A stretch of DNA of 64,000 nucleotides from Lysobacter arvi (GTDB lineage Bacteria > Pseudomonadota > Gammaproteobacteria > Xanthomonadales > Xanthomonadaceae), in assembly GCA_031216755.1 (NCBI GenBank), contig JARUHG010000003.1, positions 1 through 64,000 of the forward strand, in the 5' to 3' direction. Of the stretch, positions 57,845 to 64,000 are shown piece by piece (within the stretch, counting starts at the first letter, position 1; each line of letters starts with the position of its first letter). Below the pieces are notes generated by a model. That model ran no database searches. It was not told where the DNA came from and was given only the letters and a program-made list of their open reading frames with translations. A program made the translations under genes and the position numbers.

Positions 57845-59055
57845 GCGCGCACCTCGCGGCACAGCGCCGGCACGTCGCCGCGGTACCCCATGGCGCCGCC
57901 GACCAGGAACGACTGCGCCGACGCGACGCGATCCACGGCGAACAGCCCCAGGCTGCGCAATGGACGCAGCAGCGGCGCATCGTTGGCGGTCAGGCGCGCG
58001 AGGCCGTCGGAGAACCCGATGGTGCGTTCGCGATCTTCGCGGCGACGCGCCGCATAGCGCTGCAGGAGCGTGTCGCTGCCGCAGTCGGCCCCCGCATCGA
58101 TCGTGCGTGCATCTGCGATGAGTTCGGCCAGCGTGAGCGCATCGCGCAGGCCGAGGTTGAAGCCCTGTGCGCCGATCGGATGGATCGTCTGCGCGGCATT
58201 GCCTACCAGCACGGCACGCGGCGCGATGGCCTGCCGCGCGACGACGCGGATCGCCGGATGCGTGCTGCGCGGTCCGCACGAAAGGAAGCGTCCGGCGCGC
58301 CAGCCGAACGTCTCCTGCGCACGCGCGAGGAAGGCGGCTTCGTCGAGCGAGGCCACCGCATCGGCCTGATCACGCGCGACGGCGTGGATCAGGCCGTAGT
58401 GCCGGTCGCCGCGCGGCAACAGCGCGGTCGGGCCGTGATCGGTGAGGCGCTCGTACGCGGTGCCGTCGGGCGGCCGCGAGCCGCGAACGCGCGTGACGAA
58501 CAGGGTCTGTTCGTAATCGTGTTCTTCCACGCCGATGCCGAGCGCGTCACGCACCGCGCTGCGCGTACCGTCCGCGGCGACGACGAGCCGCGCATGCAGG
58601 ACGCGTTCGCCGTCGGCATCCGCCACGCGGACCGCGCGTACGTCATCGCCGCTTTCGGCAAAGCCGAGGAACCGCATCGGCCGATGGCGCACGAGCCGCG
58701 TGGCATCGGCCAGCCGCGCCTCGAGCGCTTCGCCGAAATCGCGCGCGACCACCACGCGGCCGAATTCGTCGCGGCCGTAGCGGGAGGCTTCAAGCAGGCC
58801 GCGCCCAAAATCGCCGCGGCGGCTGATGTGGATGCGCGCGATCGCGCCGGTGGGCGCGCGCAGCTTCTGCATCACGCCCAGCGCGGTGAGCGCGTTGACG
58901 GTTGCCTCGGCGAAACTGAGGTTGCGCTCGTCGAACACCGCCGGCAGCGCGCCGGGCGGCGTGGCTTCCAGCAGGCCGACGCGCAGGTCCAGGCGCTCCA
59001 GCGCGATCGCGAGGCTGGCGCCGACCAGGCCACCGCCCACGATGAGGACGTCCAT
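57841..59055 (-). CDS. ubiH: 2-octaprenyl-6-methoxyphenol hydroxylase UbiH
   Basis: FAD monooxygenase (404 residues) of ubiquinone synthesis. MDVLIVGGGLVGASLAIALERLD is the FAD loop; VVAADGTRSAVRDALGIG is the DG motif; VLVGNAAQTIHPIGAQGFNLGLRDALTLAE is typical of UbiH (AAQT-HP instead of AHAVHP). The ATG at 59055 fits; the longer frame (93 bp more) adds low-complexity sequence. It leads the two-gene unit and diverges from the DUF6580-like gene. Confidence 0.93.
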   Translation of the reverse strand: MDVLIVGGGLVGASLAIALERLDLRVGLLEATPPGALPAVFDERNLSFAEATVNALTALGVMQKLRAPTGAIARIHISRRGDFGRGLLEASRYGRDEFGRVVVARDFGEALEARLADATRLVRHRPMRFLGFAESGDDVRAVRVADADGERVLHARLVVAADGTRSAVRDALGIGVEEHDYEQTLFVTRVRGSRPPDGTAYERLTDHGPTALLPRGDRHYGLIHAVARDQADAVASLDEAAFLARAQETFGWRAGRFLSCGPRSTHPAIRVVARQAIAPRAVLVGNAAQTIHPIGAQGFNLGLRDALTLAELIADARTIDAGADCGSDTLLQRYAARRREDRERTIGFSDGLARLTANDAPLLRPLRSLGLFAVDRVASAQSFLVGGAMGYRGDVPALCREVRA

Positions 59056-59201
59056 GACGGAAGCCGCGTCGGGACGGCGGGCCGGACCTTGGGCGAGGGA
59101 GTCTCCGGGCGCGCCGGAGGGCGGATTTGAGGGGGCCGCGACAGGCATTGCGCTATGCTAGCGGTTCCTGAAGGCCGTGACCTTCTCAAGACCCGAACAC
59201 G

Positions 59202-59828
59202 ATGAACCGTCCCGCTTCCGCATCGCCCGCCACCTCCGGCCCGTCCGCATCCGGCCTGTTCGCGCCCGGTCCGCTGGTGCTCATCGGCATGATCGTCGTC
59301 GCCGCGCTCACGCGCCTGCTGCCGCATCCGCCGAATTTCTCGCCGGTCGAGGCGGTCGCGCTGTTCGGTGGTGCGTATTTCGCATCGCGTGCGCTGGCCA
59401 TCGCGGTACCGCTCGTGGCGATGCTGGTTTCGGACCTCATCCTCGGCCTGACGCTGGGCGGAACCTATTTCGAACACTTCACCAGTCCGGCGTACCTCGC
59501 CACCTGGCTGTCGGTCTACGTCTGCATCGCGCTGTCGGCGGCGCTCGGCTTCGGCCTGCGCGGCCGCGTCACGGGCGCGCGCGTGCTGGGCTATTCGCTG
59601 ATCGGTTCGGTGCTGTTCTTCGGGGTGACCAACTTCGCCGTGTGGGCGACGGCCACGCCGATGACCGCGCACCCGGCGTGCATGGTCGGCCTGGCGCCGT
59701 GCTATGTCGCCGCGCTGCCGTTCTTCCAGTGGACCGTGCTCGGCACGCTGTTCTATGCCGCCGTGCTGTTCGGCGGCTTCGCGATGCTGCGCCGCCGCGT
59801 GCCGGCGCTGCGCGCGCAGACGGTGTAA
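59202..59828 (+). CDS. DUF6580-like membrane protein (putative transporter)
   Basis: A 208-residue protein with about five helices (LVLIGMIVVAALTRLL, LAIAVPLVAMLVSDLILGL, LATWLSVYVCIALSAALGFGL, VLGYSLIGSVLFFGVTNFAVWA, FFQWTVLGTLFYAAVLFGGFAML) and the signature RLLPHPPNFSPVEAVALFGGAYF. This resembles the DUF6580 putative transport family, which is ECF-transporter-like. It is followed 10 bp later by a corrinoid adenosyltransferase; a role in cobalamin uptake is suggested by this but not shown. Start at 59202 has no strong ribosome-binding site. Confidence 0.78.
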   Translation: MNRPASASPATSGPSASGLFAPGPLVLIGMIVVAALTRLLPHPPNFSPVEAVALFGGAYFASRALAIAVPLVAMLVSDLILGLTLGGTYFEHFTSPAYLATWLSVYVCIALSAALGFGLRGRVTGARVLGYSLIGSVLFFGVTNFAVWATATPMTAHPACMVGLAPCYVAALPFFQWTVLGTLFYAAVLFGGFAMLRRRVPALRAQTV

Positions 59829-59838
59829 GCGGCGCCGC

Positions 59839-60393
59839 GTGGGCAACCGCCTTTCGAAGATCTACACCCGCACCGGCGACGACGGCACGACCGGCCTCGG
59901 CGACGGCAGCCGCGTCGCCAAGGACTCCGACCGCGTCGCCGCCTACGGCACGGTCGACGAAGCCAATTCCTGCATCGGCCTGGTGCTTGCCGCGGATGTC
60001 CCGGACGACGTCCGCACGCTGCTCACCACCGTGCAGCACCAGTTGTTCGACCTCGGCGGCGAGTTGTGCATTCCCGGGCATGCGGCGATTTTCGACGCCG
60101 ACATCGAGCGCCTGGAACAACAGCTCGACGCCTTCAACGAACCGCTCCCGCCGCTGAAGGACTTCATCCTGCCCGGCGGCGGCGAAGCGGCGGCGCGGTG
60201 CCACATCGCGCGCACCGTCGTGCGACGGGCCGAGCGCGAGGCGGTGTCGCTGTCGCGCGTCGAAGACGTGCGTCCGGAAGCGGTTCGCTACCTCAACCGC
60301 CTGTCCGACCTGCTCTTCGTGCTGGCCCGCGTCCTCGCGCGCGCCAGCGGCCACGGCGAAGTGCTGTGGAACCACGAGCGCCGCAAGGCCTGA
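59839..60393 (+). CDS. Corrinoid adenosyltransferase (PduO-type)
   Basis: Transfers adenosyl from ATP to cob(I)alamin. The 184-residue protein begins with GTG: VGNRLSKIYTRTGDDGTTGLGDGSRVAKDSDRV, the ATP-binding segment of PduO-type ATRs, then GTVDEANSCIGL, DLGGELCIPG and the late RTVVRRAEREAVSLSRVE with a conserved arginine, and RYLNRLSDLLFVLARV. No other B12 gene is nearby. It follows the DUF6580-like gene in the same direction. Confidence 0.93.
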   Translation: MGNRLSKIYTRTGDDGTTGLGDGSRVAKDSDRVAAYGTVDEANSCIGLVLAADVPDDVRTLLTTVQHQLFDLGGELCIPGHAAIFDADIERLEQQLDAFNEPLPPLKDFILPGGGEAAARCHIARTVVRRAEREAVSLSRVEDVRPEAVRYLNRLSDLLFVLARVLARASGHGEVLWNHERRKA

Positions 60394-60406
60394 CGCGTCG
60401 CCCGGC

Positions 60407-61318
60407 ATGCGTATCTACACGCACGCGGCCTGCATCAGCCACGATCCCGGCCAAGGGCATGCGGAACGCCCGCAGCGCCTGGTCGCCGTGACCGACGCGC
60501 TGCGCGAAGCCTTCCCCGATCTGCAATGGGAACACGCGCCGCGCGCAAGCCGTGGACAACTGCTGCGCGTGCACGACGACGCCCTGCTCGCCCTGGTGCT
60601 CGACACGCCGGTCGACGGCCCGATGCCGCTGGATCCCGATACGGTGCTTGCGCCGGGCTCCGCCGAGGCCGCCCTGCGCGCCGCGGGGGCCGGCATCGCC
60701 GCAGTGGACGCGGTGATGCACGGCGAGGTCAGGCGTGCGTTCTGCGCCGTGCGACCGCCGGGTCATCACGCCACGCCGTCGGCGGCGATGGGCTTCTGCC
60801 TGTTCAACAATATCGCCGTCGCCGCCGCGCACGCCTGCGACAAGCACGGCCTCTCGCGCGTGGCGGTGGTCGATTTCGACGTGCACCACGGCAACGGCAC
60901 GCAGGCGATCTTCGACACCGACCCGCGTGTGATGTACCTGTCGTCGCATCAGATGCCGCTGTATCCGGACACCGGCTACGCGAACGAACGCGGCGTCGGC
61001 AACATCGCCAACGCGCCGCTACCGCCGGGTTGCGACAGCGAACGATTCCGGGCCATCTGGCGCGAGCAGTTGCTCCCGACGCTGGAGTCCTTCCGGCCGC
61101 AGTTGCTCTTCATCTCCGCCGGTTTCGACGCGCACAAGCGCGATCCGCTCGCGCAGATCGAACTGGAGACCGGGGACTTCGACTGGATCACCCGCGAACT
61201 CGTCGCCATCGCGAAACGCCATGGCGACGGGCGCATCGTCTCGATGCTGGAAGGCGGCTACGACCTGGAAGCGCTGCGCGAGGCCAGCGTCGCGCACGTG
61301 GGCGCGCTGCTGGACTGA
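60407..61318 (+). CDS. Histone deacetylase-family hydrolase
   Basis: A 303-residue zinc-dependent amidohydrolase of the HDAC/acetoin-utilisation/polyamine-deacetylase family. Visible motifs are RPPGHHA (catalytic His pair), AVVDFDVHHGNGTQAIF (zinc-binding Asp/His), SAGFDAHKRDPL (zinc-binding Asp) and LEGGYDLEAL (catalytic Tyr). All catalytic residues are present. In bacteria such enzymes act on acetylated polyamines or lysines; the substrate here is unknown. It begins 13 bp after the adenosyltransferase gene. Confidence 0.93.
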   Translation: MRIYTHAACISHDPGQGHAERPQRLVAVTDALREAFPDLQWEHAPRASRGQLLRVHDDALLALVLDTPVDGPMPLDPDTVLAPGSAEAALRAAGAGIAAVDAVMHGEVRRAFCAVRPPGHHATPSAAMGFCLFNNIAVAAAHACDKHGLSRVAVVDFDVHHGNGTQAIFDTDPRVMYLSSHQMPLYPDTGYANERGVGNIANAPLPPGCDSERFRAIWREQLLPTLESFRPQLLFISAGFDAHKRDPLAQIELETGDFDWITRELVAIAKRHGDGRIVSMLEGGYDLEALREASVAHVGALLD

Positions 61319-61329
61319 GCCGCCGCTGC

Positions 61330-61749
61330 TCAGGCGTCGGGCGTGAATTCCAGCGCCGCCGAATTGATGCAGTAACGCAGCCCGGTGGGCGGAGGCCCGT
61401 CGGGGAACACGTGGCCAAGGTGCGACTGGCAGCGTGCGCACTTGATCTCCACCCGCCGCATGCCGTGGCTGTCGTCGACGTGTTCGGTGACGGCGTCCTT
61501 CGACACCGGCTCCCAGTAGCTGGGCCAGCCGCTGCCGGAGTCGTATTTCACCTTCGAGGAAAACAACGCCGCACCGCAGGCGACACAGGTGTAGGTGCCG
61601 GCTTCCTTGTGGTTCCAGAAGCGGCCGGTGAAGGCGCGTTCGGTCGCCGAACAACGGCACACCGCGAACTGTTCCGGGCTCAGGCGCTCACGCCATTCGT
61701 CGTCGGTCCGGCAGACCGGCGCGGTATCGTTGGAAGGCTGCTGGGACAT
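61330..61749 (-). CDS. msrB: Peptide-methionine (R)-S-oxide reductase
   Basis: Reduces R-methionine sulfoxide in proteins. The 139-residue protein has two zinc CxxC pairs (CVAC, CARC), [12 protein letters not shown], the [24 protein letters not shown] segment with the catalytic Cys in RYCINS. A further CRCS motif near residue 30 is a possible resolving cysteine. AGGAG lies upstream of the ATG at 61749. It converges with the HDAC-family gene and diverges from lptD. Confidence 0.96.
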   Translation of the reverse strand: MSQQPSNDTAPVCRTDDEWRERLSPEQFAVCRCSATERAFTGRFWNHKEAGTYTCVACGAALFSSKVKYDSGSGWPSYWEPVSKDAVTEHVDDSHGMRRVEIKCARCQSHLGHVFPDGPPPTGLRYCINSAALEFTPDA

Positions 61750-61878
61750 GGGCCACTCCTGTCTTGACGCGGAAATGAACAGTGCCGGGAGCAAGATGGT
61801 GCTCGCGTTGCCCCCTTGCAAGGGATACGGCAAGCTAGCGACCCCGTTTTCCTGAACGCCGACGATCACGGTTCCCGA

Positions 61879-64000
61879 GTGCACCGACCCCTCCGCTTGC
61901 TCCCGTTGTCGCTGTGCATCGCGCTGGCCCTGCCGGTGCACGCTGCCGATGGCGACGAGGACGACTGGGGTCTGTGTCCGATCATCGACGTCGTGCCCGT
62001 GTTCGAGGATGCGCCCGCGCCGGTCGGCGGCATCGAGAACCGCGGCAGCGAACCGACCGACATCGACGGCGGCCAGCTCGAACGCGCGGGCACTGCGGAA
62101 GACATAGTCGTACAGGACAACGTCCGCCTGAATCGTGGCGACCAGTTCCTGGGTACCGACAAGCTCACCTACAACGCCGAAACCGGCCGTTACAGCGCCG
62201 TGGGCAACGTGCGTTACCAGGACAGCGGCATGCGCATCCTGGCCGAGCGGGCCGAGGGCGACCAGAACGCCGATCGCCATCGCATCGAGGACGTGCAGTA
62301 CCAGCTGACCCAGCGTCGGGGCAACGGCGGCGCCGAACGCATCGAACTGGAAGGTGCGCGCGGTCGCATGGTCGGTTCCACCTATTCCACCTGCGCGCCG
62401 AACCAGCGCGCGTGGGAGCTGCGTGCGAACCGGATCGAGATCGATACCGCCAAGGGCATGGGCGTGGCGCGCAACGCCACGGTGCGCATCGGCAGCGTGC
62501 CGGTGCTGTACGTGCCGTGGTTCATGTTCCCGGTCGACGACCAGCGGCGCACGGGCCTGCTGTATCCGCAGTTGTCGCTGTCGGGTCGCAACGGTTTCGA
62601 CTACAAGCAGCCGATCTACCTCAACCTTGCGCCGAACTACGACGCGACGCTCTACCCGCGCATCATGGCCGATCGCGGCGGGCTGCTCGGCGCGGAATTC
62701 CGCTGGCTGTACGAGCGCGGCAAGGGCGAGGTCTTCGCCAACTGGATGCCCAGCGACAAGCTGCCCGGCGATGAGCCCGACCGCTACCTCAACCCGGAGG
62801 TCGGCTTCCCGGTATCGAGCCTGCCGGAAAACAATCGCGGCCAGTTCGCACTGACGGCCTCGCACAACATCGACAGCACCTGGTACGCCAACACCAACCT
62901 GGGCTGGGTGAGCGATACCCATTACTTCGAGGATTTCAGCAGCAGCCTGTACGGCATTTCGGCGTACTCGATCCGCAGCGACGCCGGCGTGTACGGGCGC
63001 GGCCGCTACTGGTCGGGTGGCGTGATGGCCGACCACTACCAGCTCGCGGACTACACGCTGACCGAAACCAACCTGCCCTTCGACCGCCTGCCGCGCGCCT
63101 ACTTCAGCTGGGCGCAGCCGTTCACGCCATGGCTGCAGGCGGGCGTGGACGCGGAGGGCGCGCGCTTCGAGCATCAGGAATTCCTGGGCGGCACGCGCAT
63201 CGACGTGAAGCCGTTCGTGAGCCTGCCGCTGGAGGGCGCGAGCTGGTTCATCCGCCCGAAACTGGCCTGGCGCTACACGGCCTACCAGCTGGACGGCAAC
63301 GCCCAGAGCCGTGCGGAGGAATTCGCGTTCCGCGCGGGCGGGCCGGTCGATCCGTCGCGATTCCAGGACAGCAACCTCACGCGAAGCCTGCCGATCACGT
63401 CGGTCGACGCGGGCATGTACTTCGACCGCAACACCACCTTCCGCGGCACCAGCTACCTGCACACGCTGGAGCCGCGCGTGTACTACCTGAACATCCCGTA
63501 CCGGAACCAGGACAATTTCCCGGTCTTCGATACCGGCCCGATGACCTTCAGCTGGGGCCAGCTCTTCCGCGACAACCGCTACACCGGCGCGGACCGGCAG
63601 ATGGACGCCAACCAGCTCACCGCGGCCCTGACCACCCGCTTCATCAGCGAGGAAGACGGACGCGAGCGCCTGGCGGCCAGCATCGGCCAGATCCAGTACT
63701 TCGACGACAGCCGCGTCACGCTGCCGAACCAGACGACCATCGAATCGGGCAAGTCGGCATGGGTTGCCGACGCCAGCGTGTCGCCGAACGACCGCTGGAA
63801 CCTCGGCGCCACCTACATCTGGAACCCGAAGTACCGCGGCGAGGATTTCGTCAGCGCGCGCGTCCGGTACCTGTTCGACCGCGGTGGCATCGTCAACCTG
63901 GGCTACCGCTACCGCCGGAACGCGGCCTTCCGCCAGGACATCGACCCGCCGGAGTTCCGCGACCAGCTGGAACAGGCCGACTTCTCCTTCCTCTATCCGA
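61879..64000 (+). CDS. lptD: LPS-assembly protein LptD (partial, C-terminus outside window)
   Basis: The outer-membrane barrel that inserts lipopolysaccharide with LptE. About 707 residues are visible up to the window edge. The start is GTG at 61879 giving the signal peptide [24 protein letters not shown] mature N-terminal cysteine (WGLCP) and a second cysteine ([15 protein letters not shown]) are the two N-terminal disulfide cysteines of the family; the periplasmic OstA-like part has [16 protein letters not shown] and [12 protein letters not shown], and the barrel starts at about [17 protein letters not shown]. Family length is about 800-850 residues. The GTG has no strong Shine-Dalgarno sequence, so the start is less sure. 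Confidence 0.95.
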   Translation, partial: MHRPLRLLPLSLCIALALPVHAADGDEDDWGLCPIIDVVPVFEDAPAPVGGIENRGSEPTDIDGGQLERAGTAEDIVVQDNVRLNRGDQFLGTDKLTYNAETGRYSAVGNVRYQDSGMRILAERAEGDQNADRHRIEDVQYQLTQRRGNGGAERIELEGARGRMVGSTYSTCAPNQRAWELRANRIEIDTAKGMGVARNATVRIGSVPVLYVPWFMFPVDDQRRTGLLYPQLSLSGRNGFDYKQPIYLNLAPNYDATLYPRIMADRGGLLGAEFRWLYERGKGEVFANWMPSDKLPGDEPDRYLNPEVGFPVSSLPENNRGQFALTASHNIDSTWYANTNLGWVSDTHYFEDFSSSLYGISAYSIRSDAGVYGRGRYWSGGVMADHYQLADYTLTETNLPFDRLPRAYFSWAQPFTPWLQAGVDAEGARFEHQEFLGGTRIDVKPFVSLPLEGASWFIRPKLAWRYTAYQLDGNAQSRAEEFAFRAGGPVDPSRFQDSNLTRSLPITSVDAGMYFDRNTTFRGTSYLHTLEPRVYYLNIPYRNQDNFPVFDTGPMTFSWGQLFRDNRYTGADRQMDANQLTAALTTRFISEEDGRERLAASIGQIQYFDDSRVTLPNQTTIESGKSAWVADASVSPNDRWNLGATYIWNPKYRGEDFVSARVRYLFDRGGIVNLGYRYRRNAAFRQDIDPPEFRDQLEQADFSFLYP

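Overview
This 64 kb window looks like a chromosomal segment of a Lysobacter-type gammaproteobacterium (Xanthomonadaceae/Lysobacteraceae). Reasons: very high GC, strong GC3 bias with long antisense shadow ORFs, an Ax21-family outer-membrane protein, an ahpC-ahpF-oxyR cluster as in Xanthomonas, tandem secreted proteases with P-domains, and dispersed intergenic repeats of the Xanthomonas/Lysobacter kind. I see no insertion sequence, prophage, CRISPR array or rRNA. The species assignment is inference; no search could be run.

Region by region. 0-10.8 kb is a translation and tetrapyrrole block: tuf (partial) preceded by tRNA-Tyr, tRNA-Gly and tRNA-Thr; then ychF, pth, rplY, prs, tRNA-Gln, ispE, lolB and a TPR gene on the minus strand, diverging from hemA-prfA on the plus strand. 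This is the classical Pseudomonas-type order, but prmC is missing after prfA and lies alone at 46.4 kb. 10.9-15.2 kb is a plus-strand run: a GNAT/cyclotransferase-like fusion, a GT41 (OGT/SPINDLY-like) glycosyltransferase, moaB, an XRE regulator and ppk2. 15.2-21.0 kb (minus) has an autotransporter, acyP, a TlpA-like lipoprotein and a YihY membrane protein. 21.2-22.8 kb (plus) has wrbA, a DUF2069-like gene and a half-size asparaginase. 22.9-26.8 kb holds two secreted proteases with near-duplicate C-terminal P-domains. 27.3-32.8 kb holds sufT, a small membrane protein, and a MocR regulator and an AraC regulator each next to one of two paralogous membrane proteins, then a secreted protein.

33.0-37.7 kb is a proton-translocating transhydrogenase split into two oppositely oriented pieces (pntAb-pntB minus, pntAa plus) around a sigma factor, a small anti-sigma-like membrane protein and a DUF3106-like protein. 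A 700-bp non-coding, repeat-rich gap follows. 38.4-47.3 kb: a DUF1631-like protein, nitroreductase, 5'-3' exonuclease, Nudix hydrolase, sugar MFS transporter, proline iminopeptidase, Ax21-like protein and prmC. 47.3-50.9 kb is the peroxide-defence cluster ahpC-ahpF-oxyR, with an OxyR half-box pair immediately upstream of a plausible ahpC promoter. 50.9-64 kb: apt, a DUF2007-like protein, glnS, a Cys-rich lipoprotein, a deaminase, rlmM, an EF-hand secreted protein, two ubiquinone hydroxylases, a DUF6580-like membrane protein with a corrinoid adenosyltransferase, an HDAC-family hydrolase, msrB, and lptD running off the right edge.

Most neighbours are housekeeping genes coupled by ATGA overlaps. 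The less ordinary parts are the two regulator/paralogous membrane-protein pairs, the split pnt locus around a sigma factor, the GT41 enzyme, the GNAT fusion, the half-size asparaginase and the duplicated protease P-domain. Nothing here clearly amounts to a complete new system; the 28.5-32.8 kb region is the best candidate for an uncharacterised module.
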